Positions 16,440 through 24,710 of a stretch of 64,000 nucleotides of DNA are shown piece after piece (positions within the stretch are counted from its first letter, which is position 1; each line of letters starts with the position of its first letter). The position numbers and the translations under genes are program-made. The DNA comes from JACKJA01 sp050297015. Lineage in GTDB: Bacteria > Pseudomonadota > Alphaproteobacteria > Micavibrionales > Micavibrionaceae. Under the pieces are notes generated by a model. That model saw nothing but the letters and a program-made list of their open reading frames with translations, was not told where the DNA came from and made no database searches. The stretch is from NCBI GenBank assembly GCA_050297015.1, contig JBNKRZ010000032.1:1-64000 (forward strand), written 5' to 3'.

Positions 16440-17828
16440 ATGTCTGCACCGCGCACTTTATACGAAAAGATATGGAACGATCACCTTGTCGATACACAGA
16501 AAGACGGCACGAGCCTCATCTATATCGACCGTCACCTTGTTCATGAAGTAACCAGTCCGCAGGCATTTGAAGGGCTACGGCTGGCAGAACGTCAGCTCCG
16601 CGCCCCTGCAAAAACACTGGCCGTAGCGGATCATAACGTCCCGACAACGGACCGCTCCGAGGGGATTGTGGAGCCCGAAAGCCGGGTACAGGTCGAGACC
16701 CTTTCTGCCAACTGTAACGAATTCGGCGTCACGTTGTTCGATATGAACGACAAACGTCAGGGAATCGTCCACATTATCGGGCCGGAGCAAGGCTTTACCC
16801 TGCCCGGTGCAACGATTGTCTGTGGCGATTCGCACACAGCCACCCACGGCGCGTTTGGCGCGCTTGCCTTTGGGATTGGCACATCAGAGGTCGAACACGT
16901 CATGGCAACCCAGACCCTGATCCAGCAACTTTCAAAAACCATGAGAATCACAGTAAACGGCAAACTGCCAACCGGCGTGACCGCGAAAGACATGGTCCTG
17001 CACATTATCGGTGAAATCGGCACCGCCGGCGGGACAGGCCATGTCATCGAATTTGCCGGACAAGCCATGCGCGACCTGTCAATGGAGGGACGCATGACGG
17101 TCTGTAACATGGCAATCGAAGCAGGCGCGCGTGCGGGCATGATTGCCCCGGATGAAAAAACCTTTGAATATCTGAAGGGCCGCCCCTACGCCCCCCAAGG
17201 TGCGGAGTGGGACAAAGCGGTTGCCTACTGGTCTACACTTCCCTCCGATGATGGTGCGACCTATGACAAGGAAATTGTGATTGATGCGGCCTTTATCACA
17301 CCGACCGTCACATGGGGAACCAGCCCGCAAGATGTTCTGCCTATTACAGAATCCGTACCGGAAGCGGAGAACGAAACGATCCAGCGCGCTCTGGAGTATA
17401 TGGGCCTGACCTCCGGCACGCCTCTGACCGCGATTGAGATCGACAAAGTGTTTATAGGCTCTTGCACCAACGCCCGGATCGAGGATATCCGCGAAGCCGC
17501 TAAAATTGCCAAGGACCGTAAAGTCGCCAAAAGCGTGAAATTGGCTATGGTGGTTCCCGGCTCCGGCCTCGTTAAGGAACAAGCCGAATCCGAAGGACTT
17601 GATAAAATTCTGATCGAATCCGGATTCGAATGGCGGGAACCGGGCTGCTCCATGTGTCTGGCCATGAATGCTGATCGTCTGGCTCCGGGAGAGCGCTGTG
17701 CCTCTACATCCAACCGGAATTTTGAAGGCCGTCAGGGCCGCGGGGGGCGCACGCACCTGATGAGCCCGGCCATGGCGGCTGCGGCCGCCATCACAGGCCA
17801 CTTGACGGACGTACGGGAATTGGATTAA
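16440..17828 (+). CDS. leuC: 3-isopropylmalate dehydratase large subunit
   Basis: With LeuD, isomerises 2- to 3-isopropylmalate in leucine synthesis. The 462-residue protein carries the three [4Fe-4S] ligands, C342 in IGSCTNARIEDI and C403 and C406 in PGCSMCLAMN, and the GDSHTATHGAFGALAFGIG block. It heads the leu genes, but the partner leuD comes only after an intervening HD-type gene. The start has only a weak ribosome site (GGAAAA). Confidence 0.97.
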   Translation: MSAPRTLYEKIWNDHLVDTQKDGTSLIYIDRHLVHEVTSPQAFEGLRLAERQLRAPAKTLAVADHNVPTTDRSEGIVEPESRVQVETLSANCNEFGVTLFDMNDKRQGIVHIIGPEQGFTLPGATIVCGDSHTATHGAFGALAFGIGTSEVEHVMATQTLIQQLSKTMRITVNGKLPTGVTAKDMVLHIIGEIGTAGGTGHVIEFAGQAMRDLSMEGRMTVCNMAIEAGARAGMIAPDEKTFEYLKGRPYAPQGAEWDKAVAYWSTLPSDDGATYDKEIVIDAAFITPTVTWGTSPQDVLPITESVPEAENETIQRALEYMGLTSGTPLTAIEIDKVFIGSCTNARIEDIREAAKIAKDRKVAKSVKLAMVVPGSGLVKEQAESEGLDKILIESGFEWREPGCSMCLAMNADRLAPGERCASTSNRNFEGRQGRGGRTHLMSPAMAAAAAITGHLTDVRELD

Positions 17829-17840
17829 ACCCGTGGTGCT

Positions 17841-18542
17841 ATGATTGCATACACTGATTTACCGGATAACTTTAACGTCGAGACGGACAAACTGTTCCGC
17901 ACCGCAATTCTGCCCTTTATAGAGGCGGAGATATGCCGTCTGGAGGAATACGAAAAAGACCGCCCCGAAGATGCCTCCTACATCTTTCATGAACATATTC
18001 ACCGTGCCGCGCGGGAAATGGAGCTGACGGCCCGTTACATGGGATGGCATGAGCCAGTTTGCACCAACCTGTACTGGGCCATGTTGCCGCACGATATCGG
18101 CAAGCGCAAAATAGACGTAGCCCTTTGGGATATGGAAGACAAACCTTCCGAGGACATCAAAGAAGAGCGCCGCGCCCACACCGATTACGGTCTAAAGATT
18201 GTTGAAAAACACCTCGGCCACCTGACGCACCCCTTTATTGATTTGATGGTTGACATTATCGCCAACCACCATGAAAACGTTGACGGCTCCGGCTATCGCG
18301 GCTTGACGGGAGATCAGCTCTCCACCCCCGTACGCCTCGCCGCAATCATTGAAAGCTTTGACGGCTACCAGACATGGCGTCCGCATTTTGGCGACCGGGA
18401 CATTACCACCCCCGGCGTACTCAAACGCATGCGCGATGAAAAATTCAGTCTATACGACATGACACTCTTTAAAGCATTTGAAGAGATGAAAATGAGTGAA
18501 TATACTGACGCACGCCCACAAGAAACAGGAAGTAATACATGA
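17841..18542 (+). CDS. HD-GYP-like metal-dependent phosphohydrolase inside the leu operon
   Basis: A 233-residue single-domain protein. Visible metal ligands include an N-terminal His cluster (H50, H52, H54), H84-D85 in PHDIGK, H113 and H143-H144, followed by ENVDGSGYRGL. This is the HD-GYP signature with Arg in place of the usual Pro. HD-GYP proteins usually degrade cyclic di-GMP, but the change and the lack of a receiver or sensor domain leave the substrate open. It starts 12 bases after leuC and overlaps leuD by 4 bases, so it should be co-translated with the leucine enzymes. Confidence 0.85.
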   Translation: MIAYTDLPDNFNVETDKLFRTAILPFIEAEICRLEEYEKDRPEDASYIFHEHIHRAAREMELTARYMGWHEPVCTNLYWAMLPHDIGKRKIDVALWDMEDKPSEDIKEERRAHTDYGLKIVEKHLGHLTHPFIDLMVDIIANHHENVDGSGYRGLTGDQLSTPVRLAAIIESFDGYQTWRPHFGDRDITTPGVLKRMRDEKFSLYDMTLFKAFEEMKMSEYTDARPQETGSNT

Positions 18543-19144
18543 CGCCTTTTACAACGCTTTCCGCGATTGCCGCTCCTCTTCCGCTCGTCAATATCGACAC
18601 GGATATGATTATCCCTAAGCAGTTCCTGAAAACCGTCAAACGCACAGGGCTGGGCGTTAACGCGTTCGACGAGTTGCGCTATAACGAGGACGGCAGCGAA
18701 AACCCCAATTTCGTCCTAAATAAAGAACCATTCAGAAACGCTCAAATTTTAATCGCGGGTGAGAATTTCGGCTGTGGCTCCAGCCGGGAACATGCACCGT
18801 GGGCTCTACTCGACTTTGGAATCCGTTGCATTATAGCACCGTCTTTCGCAGATATATTCTTCAACAATAGCTTTAAGAATGGGATATTACCCATTGTTCT
18901 AAAAAAAGAAAATGTAGACACCCTTATGAAGGATGCTGAAGATGGGCACGAAATGACCGTCAATCTGGAAAAACAAATCATCCGCTGCGCCAATAATGAA
19001 TACAGCTTTGATATAGACCCGTTCCGCAAAGAATGTTTGCTCAAGGGGCTGGATGATATCGGCCTGACGCTGGAAAAAGAAAGCAAAATCGCCGCCTTTG
19101 AACAACAAGACCAGCAAAAACGCTCATGGATGAGTGCCGCGTAA
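18539..19144 (+). CDS. leuD: 3-isopropylmalate dehydratase small subunit
   Basis: Swivel-domain partner of LeuC. The 201-residue protein shows NIDTDMIIPKQFLKTV, the GENFGCGSSREHAPWAL active-site loop and IIAPSFADIFFNNSFKNGILP, and is complete. It overlaps the HD gene upstream by 4 bases and shares a base with the FkbM gene downstream, so the whole leuC-HD-leuD-FkbM stretch reads as one coupled operon. Confidence 0.97.
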   Translation: MTPFTTLSAIAAPLPLVNIDTDMIIPKQFLKTVKRTGLGVNAFDELRYNEDGSENPNFVLNKEPFRNAQILIAGENFGCGSSREHAPWALLDFGIRCIIAPSFADIFFNNSFKNGILPIVLKKENVDTLMKDAEDGHEMTVNLEKQIIRCANNEYSFDIDPFRKECLLKGLDDIGLTLEKESKIAAFEQQDQQKRSWMSAA

Positions 19145-19827
19145 TGATACTCCCGTTCAAAAAGAAAAAACCGCACAAAACCCGCGAAGGCAAAATCGGC
19201 CTGACGTTAAAGGCGCACGGCATAGAAACCGTCATTGATATTGGTGCAAACCGCGGTCAGACCCATGATAACCTGCGCATGGGCGGTTTTACCGGACCGA
19301 TCATCTCCGTCGAGCCTCTTCCTGCGCTACAGGACGAATTGCAAGCTAAAGCGGCCAAAGACCCGTTATGGACGGTTCTGCCGCCTCTGGCGCTGGGCGA
19401 CCACAATGGCGAATGTACGATGAACGTCTCCGAAGCCAGTGACATGAGCAGCCTTCTCCCCTCTTCCGATGCGCTTATGACGGCCCTGCCCCGTACGCGC
19501 ACGGTTGAAAACGTTACGGTTCCCATGAAAACGCTTGATGCTCTGTATGAAGAACTTAACCTCACCGGGAAAAAGGTCTTCGTCAAAATGGATACGCAGG
19601 GCTATGAAATGCCTATTCTGCACCACGCGCCCCAAACACTGGAACAAGCCGCGGGGCTACAGCTTGAAATGTCTCTGTTTGAGCTTTATGAAGGAGAAAC
19701 CCTGTTCGATGAGATCATCGCTTTCTTAAAGGAAAAGGGCTTTAAGGCGCATATGCTGATAGAAACAAACTTTTCCCGCAAACTGAACCGTCAGCTACAG
19801 GTAGACGGCATCTTTTTTAAGGACTAA
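19144..19827 (+). CDS. FkbM-family methyltransferase
   Basis: A SAM-dependent methyltransferase of about 227 residues. It has motif I VIDIGANRGQ, an acidic loop SVEPLPALQDEL, and the KMDTQGYEMPILHHA block typical of FkbM proteins, which methylate sugars or other small molecules. A start at ATG 19144, overlapping the leuD stop as TAATGA, is preferred over a frame 18 bases upstream. A leader KKKKPHKTREGK precedes the fold. It has no known role in leucine synthesis; the acceptor is unknown. Confidence 0.85.
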   Translation: MILPFKKKKPHKTREGKIGLTLKAHGIETVIDIGANRGQTHDNLRMGGFTGPIISVEPLPALQDELQAKAAKDPLWTVLPPLALGDHNGECTMNVSEASDMSSLLPSSDALMTALPRTRTVENVTVPMKTLDALYEELNLTGKKVFVKMDTQGYEMPILHHAPQTLEQAAGLQLEMSLFELYEGETLFDEIIAFLKEKGFKAHMLIETNFSRKLNRQLQVDGIFFKD

Positions 19828-19830
19828 ATC

Positions 19831-20937
19831 ATGACCACCCATAAAATTCTTCTCCTGCCCGGCGACGGGATCGGCCCCGAAATCATTGCAGAAACACGCA
19901 AAGTCATTAGCTGGCTGGAAGAAAACACCGATATTTCCTTCAATCTACAGGAGGATCATCTCGGCGGCAGTGCGTACGACGCGTACGGCGAACCACTGAC
20001 CGATGAGACATTAAGCACGGCGCGCGATTGCGATGCGATCCTTATGGGCTCGGTCGGCGGACCAAAGTGGGCGGATGTGCCCTACGAAAAACGCCCGGAG
20101 GCCGGCCTACTCAAGCTCCGCAAGGAACTGGATTTATTTGCGAACCTGCGCCCGGCGATCGTCTTTGACGCCCTCGTGGAAGCCTCTACACTCAAGGAAG
20201 AGGTTGTGAAGGGCCTCGATATCCTGATCGTGCGGGAACTCACCAGCGGCGTTTATTTTGGCGAACCGCGCGGCATTGAAGACCTGCCCAATGGTGAGCG
20301 CCGGGGATTCAACACCCAAACCTACACGACATCGGAAATCCGCCGCGTGGCGCAAGTGGCCTTTGATCTGGCCCGCAAGCGTGCAAACCGCGTTTGCTCC
20401 ATGGAAAAATCCAACGTCATGGAAAGCGGCATCCTGTGGCGCGAGGAAGTCACTAAACTGCACACGGAAAGCTATAGCGATGTGGAGCTTTCCCACATGT
20501 ACGCCGACAATGGCGCGATGCAGCTCTGCCGCAACCCGCGCCAATTCGATGTGATTGTGACCGACAATCTGTTTGGTGATGTGCTCTCCGACGAAGCGGC
20601 GATGCTGACCGGAAGCCTTGGCATGCTGCCGAGCGCCTCCCTCGGTGCGCCGGGCACGCCGGGACTGTATGAGCCTATCCACGGCTCAGCCCCCGATATC
20701 GCCGGGCAAGGAATCGCCAATCCGCTGGCTACTGTGCTGAGCTTTGCGATGTTGCTGCGTTATTCTCTGTCGCGCGGCGATCTGGCCGCTATGATCGAAA
20801 GCGCCGTACAGGCCGTTTTAACCAGCGGGCTGCGTACGCCGGATATCATGGCGGAAGGCTGCACAAAAATTACGACCGCAGCCATGGGCGATGCCCTGAT
20901 AAAAGCACTGGCCAAAGAACAGCGCAAAGCGGCTTAA
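19831..20937 (+). CDS. leuB: 3-isopropylmalate dehydrogenase
   Basis: NAD-dependent oxidative decarboxylation of 3-isopropylmalate. The 368-residue protein has LLPGDGIGPEI at the start, GSVGGPKW, the substrate-binding RELTSGVYFGEPRG, the catalytic Asp-rich VTDNLFGDVLSDEAAML and the NAD-binding EPIHGSAPDIAGQGIANP. It starts 3 bases after the FkbM gene. A palindromic repeat and a terminator-like hairpin follow it. Confidence 0.98.
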   Translation: MTTHKILLLPGDGIGPEIIAETRKVISWLEENTDISFNLQEDHLGGSAYDAYGEPLTDETLSTARDCDAILMGSVGGPKWADVPYEKRPEAGLLKLRKELDLFANLRPAIVFDALVEASTLKEEVVKGLDILIVRELTSGVYFGEPRGIEDLPNGERRGFNTQTYTTSEIRRVAQVAFDLARKRANRVCSMEKSNVMESGILWREEVTKLHTESYSDVELSHMYADNGAMQLCRNPRQFDVIVTDNLFGDVLSDEAAMLTGSLGMLPSASLGAPGTPGLYEPIHGSAPDIAGQGIANPLATVLSFAMLLRYSLSRGDLAAMIESAVQAVLTSGLRTPDIMAEGCTKITTAAMGDALIKALAKEQRKAA

Positions 20938-20960
20938 AGTCATTCCATTTAAATAAACCT

Positions 20961-21040
20961 CATCCCGAACGGATGTGAAGGATCTTTGACGATTGATAGG
21001 GGGCAGGATTCCTCCGCTTGTGTTACAAGCGTTCGGAATG
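20961..21040. repeat. intergenic palindromic element, second type
   Basis: An 80-bp imperfect inverted repeat. Its outer arms CATCCCGAACG / CGTTCGGAATG pair at 10 of 11 positions. The inner parts (GTGAAGGATC and GGATTCCTCCGC) pair less well. It has the same plan as the elements near 12.3 and 62.7 kb, with different arm sequences. It lies downstream of leuB. Confidence 0.75.
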
Positions 21041-21050
21041 ACGCAGCAAA

Positions 21051-21077
21051 GAAAAAGGCCCGGCAAAACCGGGCCTT
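21051..21077 (-). terminator. terminator after the prepilin gene
   Basis: A perfect 9-bp stem AAGGCCCGG / CCGGGCCTT with a five-base loop. Read on the minus strand it is followed by TTTTTC, so it terminates the pilin gene that stops at 21105. On the plus strand the T run is lacking. Confidence 0.85.
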
Positions 21078-21104
21078 CCGTATTCTGTAATGTGCGGGTA
21101 ACGC

Positions 21105-21830
21105 TTAGTTACTCAGACCAAAGGCCATTTCACAAGAAGCGGTATCCGTCGCTTCATTGTACACCCCAGCAGCCGTTGCACAAGCCGCGGCTCCCAACGC
21201 ACCAGATTGCATTGTCCCGGTATTAGCCACACCGTCATCCAGCTTCCGGTCGATCCGGGCCGCCGTAGCAGAAGTCACCGCGGTTGGCGCATCACCGGCA
21301 GCAGCCGTACCGTTCAGCGTTACAAAGTGAGAACGCGTAACAGATCCGCCACCAACATCAGCTGGCAAGTTACCACCAGCGTGGTAACCAAGAACAAATT
21401 CACCGCCAATTTTACCATCAGGCACATTGTTTGCGTTCAAGCCCGGAATGTAACCGGCATTTTGCAACTGAACCCAAGCCGTACGCCCCTCTGCAGCCGC
21501 AGGCAACAGCGCACCGGGGGTCTGGTCTACCGTACCATTTCCGTTACCTCCCCGGTTACACGGCACCGCGGCACAGTTCGGAATGCGGGCCGTAGCATTC
21601 GCCGCAGACATATCACCCGGCACAGCCGCAAACTGGTCGCGGAAACCGCCAAAGGCCGCATCAAAGGCTTTCACCTGTGAGATTGTTGCGGAAATCTCGG
21701 CGTTTTTAATCAGCTCTTGCCCCTTCAGGACACCACCAATCAGCAGACCGATAATAATCATAACGATAGCCAATTCCACAAGCGTAAAACCCGCCTGTTT
21801 CTTGTCCATCATGTGTTTACGTTCTATCAT
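21105..21830 (-). CDS. type IV prepilin (MSHA/type II pseudopilin-like)
   Basis: Probable pilus subunit of 241 residues. The class III signal MIERKHMMDKKQAG is cut before F15, followed by the conserved hydrophobic helix FTLVELAIVMIIIGLLIGG with Glu at mature position 5. The globular part is rich in Ala, Gly and Asn, with cysteine pairs (CAAVPC and a C-terminal pair) that probably form disulfides, one a pilin-like C-terminal loop. AAGGAG eight bases before the ATG fixes the start. It has its own 250-base upstream region and terminator. It is the only prepilin seen, and the prepilin peptidase at 29059 should process it. Confidence 0.9.
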   Translation of the reverse strand: MIERKHMMDKKQAGFTLVELAIVMIIIGLLIGGVLKGQELIKNAEISATISQVKAFDAAFGGFRDQFAAVPGDMSAANATARIPNCAAVPCNRGGNGNGTVDQTPGALLPAAAEGRTAWVQLQNAGYIPGLNANNVPDGKIGGEFVLGYHAGGNLPADVGGGSVTRSHFVTLNGTAAAGDAPTAVTSATAARIDRKLDDGVANTGTMQSGALGAAACATAAGVYNEATDTASCEMAFGLSN

Positions 21831-22077
21831 TTCTATACTCCTTCGTTTGTAGAAAATACGGTTAGAAAAACCTGTTTAAAGACAGCGCCCTACATACCCC
21901 AAGCAGTTCAGGCACCGTCCGCTATTGTATACTGATTTGCCTCCCAATCATACACCGAAAAACCAAAAAACATACATGCCACGTCCCAGTTTCTCAGGGA
22001 TTTGGGAAACAAAAGATTAACAAACGAGGGAGAAAAAAGGCAGTTTGACAAATTGTCTATACAAAAACAAAAAACGC

Positions 22078-23166
22078 CTATGCAGTTTTCTTTTCTTTCC
22101 GGGCGTTACGGTAGCGCCCCGGTGAGACATCCATATGCTCACGAAAAACGCGGTTAAAAGAATCCACGGAATTAAACCCGCATTCCTGCGCGATATGACG
22201 GATGGGCGTGTCGGTTTCTTCCAAAAAGTGGCAAGCATCCTCGATCCGCCTTTCATTCAAGAGCTGCGGCAAGCTTTTTCCAAAGTAACGGTTAATCACA
22301 TGAGAGAGCAGTGATTCGGATACATTGAGTTCCTGCGCCATATCGGTGCGCGTGTATGAGGCCTCATGATAAATCTTTTCCCGTTCCAAAAGCGTCTGCA
22401 CACCCTGTATAATTTTCTGCTCTTCACCGGAAAATTGCTCCAGCGTTTTAGGCGCAGGACCGGAGCGAGTCTCCAATGCCTGCGGATAAATGCGGAACAA
22501 ACTGGTCCCCGCCAGATAGACAAAGGCCAGCCCCATCACTGTGCGCAACATCTCACCATGCGTCTGCGCCAAAAACGGCGTCATGCCCAAAAGCATAAAA
22601 AACAGGAAGAACAAATTGGCAAACACCAAAACCAGAACGAGCCAATAGCGTTGCCGGGCGCTTTTTTGTTTTTTCAGCTCCGTCAAAAGCCTCCTTTTGC
22701 TCAAAAGAAGCGCCATGCAAAGACTGCCCACGGCCACGCCGCTCACAACTAGCCAATCCTCTAGAACGTCGCAATCATCGGGCAAATGGCAGCTTTCATC
22801 ACGAGAAGCCCAAAACAGGGAAAGAAGAAAACTCACAGGGATCAAAAGCAATATCCCCCACAAGCGCAAAGGCGGCAGCTGGCTCACTTGCGCGATCTGC
22901 ATAATCACCAAAACAGCCAGAGGCGGTCCCATAAACCATAAGCCCCACTGCCATACGGCATAAAAAGGTAAAGCCGGCCCAACAAAACGCGCCGCAAAAT
23001 CAAAGAAAAAAGCGCTGCCTATGACGAAGAAATAGAAAAAGGGCAACAACGCCCGGCGGTCCCAACCGGCATGAAACGCCATGTACACCATAATATAGAT
23101 GCACTGGGCTAACCCCAAAAGAGAAACAATCTCCGGCACGGAAAATCTTAGTTGTTCAAAAGACAT
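22078..23166 (-). CDS. AraC-family regulator with N-terminal multi-pass membrane domain
   Basis: A 362-residue protein. Residues 1-235 form about seven hydrophobic helices, and residues about 265-355 form two helix-turn-helix motifs of the AraC/XylS type (RTDMAQELNVSESLLSHVINRYFGKSL; IRHIAQECGFNSVDSFNRVFREHMDVSPGRYR). Such membrane-tethered AraC proteins are thought to sense membrane or extracellular cues. It lies next to the divergently spaced pilin control region and downstream of the ABC permease genes, so it is a natural candidate regulator of pilin expression. That role is inferred. Confidence 0.9.
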   Translation of the reverse strand: MSFEQLRFSVPEIVSLLGLAQCIYIMVYMAFHAGWDRRALLPFFYFFVIGSAFFFDFAARFVGPALPFYAVWQWGLWFMGPPLAVLVIMQIAQVSQLPPLRLWGILLLIPVSFLLSLFWASRDESCHLPDDCDVLEDWLVVSGVAVGSLCMALLLSKRRLLTELKKQKSARQRYWLVLVLVFANLFFLFFMLLGMTPFLAQTHGEMLRTVMGLAFVYLAGTSLFRIYPQALETRSGPAPKTLEQFSGEEQKIIQGVQTLLEREKIYHEASYTRTDMAQELNVSESLLSHVINRYFGKSLPQLLNERRIEDACHFLEETDTPIRHIAQECGFNSVDSFNRVFREHMDVSPGRYRNARKEKKTA

Positions 23167-23181
23167 GCCCGATCATAACGC

Positions 23182-23916
23182 TCAAGGCGCAGATGTACAG
23201 AGCGGGTTAAGGGCTGCCTCGTCTTTATTCAGAATTCTTTCGCAAATATAGCTCTTGATAAAGGCCACTTCCGTAGGCGGCATATTTTCCGCCCCATCCT
23301 TAAGTATTTCAATCAACAGATCGTAGGCGGCTTCCTTTTCCCCACGCGCGCTCAAGAGCAAAACGGGCATTTCACGCACCCAATACGGCTTATCCGGCGT
23401 ATATAAATCAGCCAGCTCATAAGCCAGCTCTTGCGCTTTCTCCATATCTTTTTGGGAATAACGCGCCATAAAAACAGCCTGCGCCAGCCAGCGCCACTTT
23501 TCGTCACCCGGCACTTTTCCTACCATGGCAAGGTAATCAATGAGCGGCGTTAAGTCTGGCGCATCCTTCCGCACAGCGCCAAAATAATACGCCGCCAGAT
23601 AAGGCATAAAGTTAGAAGCCGAATCCCATTGATGGGCCACACCAAACCAACGTCCCAAACGGTCATAATCATAATGAGAGAAATTCGTCACCCGCCCGCC
23701 TGTATCGCCCAAATTCTGGAGAACGATCCCCGCCGCGCGATAAGCTAGCTGCGTATCGCCGAGCATCATCATAGCCCCTCTTTGCGCCGAAGGAACCGGA
23801 GGCACGTTAGTCCATACGGCTTGACGGTCGCGCGCATAAAGCCAAAATGCCGCGTTCATGGCAAAGGCGAAAGCCAAAAAGAAAGAGACAACAATTAGCG
23901 CCTTTTTCTCGTTCAT
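23182..23916 (-). CDS. membrane-anchored helical protein, partner of the ABC permease
   Basis: About 244 residues with one N-terminal transmembrane segment (ALIVVSFFLAFAFAMNAAFWLY), then an extracytoplasmic all-helical region that resembles degenerate TPR repeats (AQAVFMARYSQKDMEKAQELAYELADLY; GEKEAAYDLLIEILKDG). The ATG at 23916 overlaps the permease stop (TGATG), so the two are coupled; a TTG just before it is less likely. By position it could play the part of PilG in the Myxococcus PilGHI exporter, but homology cannot be judged by eye. Confidence 0.7.
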   Translation of the reverse strand: MNEKKALIVVSFFLAFAFAMNAAFWLYARDRQAVWTNVPPVPSAQRGAMMMLGDTQLAYRAAGIVLQNLGDTGGRVTNFSHYDYDRLGRWFGVAHQWDSASNFMPYLAAYYFGAVRKDAPDLTPLIDYLAMVGKVPGDEKWRWLAQAVFMARYSQKDMEKAQELAYELADLYTPDKPYWVREMPVLLLSARGEKEAAYDLLIEILKDGAENMPPTEVAFIKSYICERILNKDEAALNPLCTSAP

Positions 23917-24674
23917 CAAAACTGCCTGCGCATCAGATCAAACAAAGCAGCCATCATAAGTAAAAAGCTATAAATCACGCCTTGGGCCAGAATAAACAAT
24001 ACAGAAATGTTAGAATCCCCGTAAACCAGCCAACTTGTTTGGGCCATTAAATCCAGACGCGGCACAATCAAAGAGACAACCTGCATGATATACCCAAGAA
24101 AAACAAAGCCCTGCCCTATATCGGAATCGACAATGCCCAATATCTGACCGATCATCCGGGCCAATACATAAAGCGCAAACACAGCCAAAGCTCCCGCCGT
24201 CGGGGATGAGAGAACAAAGGCAAAAAACAAGGCGGCCTGAGCCATAATAAAAAACTCGGCGACAAGACTTAAGCCCCATAAAAAATGCGCTTGCCCCACC
24301 ATATGCGGCGCAAGCGCACATAAAGCGAGGCTCAAAACCACAGCTAAAAACACCGCTAGTAAACCAAAGGCCAGCGCATGGGAGAAAAGAAACGCCGGGC
24401 GGCTAATCGCGCGGGAAAGGATATATTCCACATCCTTGGTTTCAAACGCCCGCCGGAGATAAAACACGATAAAAAGGACAAGCCCCGCCACCCCGGCAAG
24501 CCGCAAACCGCTGGCCGCAAAAACGACAGAAAACTGATCCGATTCAACAATAGCCGCCCCTCCTAAAAAAAGGGAAAGGCTCAAACCAACGGCAATCAAA
24601 AGCAAAAAGGAATGAATTAAGCGATCCCGCAGAGCCGCTGTCAAAACATATTTAACAAGCGATAAGGAAACCAT
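23916..24674 (-). CDS. ABC-2 type permease subunit
   Basis: A 252-residue integral membrane protein with about six helices (residues 20-45, 57-78, 95-125, 135-158, 165-200, 225-247). It has short loops and no ATPase domain. The overall shape fits ABC-2 or NosY-like permeases. The matching ATPase gene is not adjacent; the best candidate is the stand-alone ATPase at 31782, also within the pilus locus. Myxococcus PilI, with PilH, is a precedent for an ABC permease needed for type IV pili. Confidence 0.75.
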   Translation of the reverse strand: MVSLSLVKYVLTAALRDRLIHSFLLLIAVGLSLSLFLGGAAIVESDQFSVVFAASGLRLAGVAGLVLFIVFYLRRAFETKDVEYILSRAISRPAFLFSHALAFGLLAVFLAVVLSLALCALAPHMVGQAHFLWGLSLVAEFFIMAQAALFFAFVLSSPTAGALAVFALYVLARMIGQILGIVDSDIGQGFVFLGYIMQVVSLIVPRLDLMAQTSWLVYGDSNISVLFILAQGVIYSFLLMMAALFDLMRRQF

Positions 24675-24710
24675 ATTAGACAGACTTTCAAAAGATCAGG
24701 AAACACCGTA

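Noticed and set aside
21975..22000. Possible sigma54 promoter before the prepilin gene (TGGGACGTGGCATG on the minus strand)
   Set aside because: The GG and GC elements are about four bases too close for a -24/-12 promoter.
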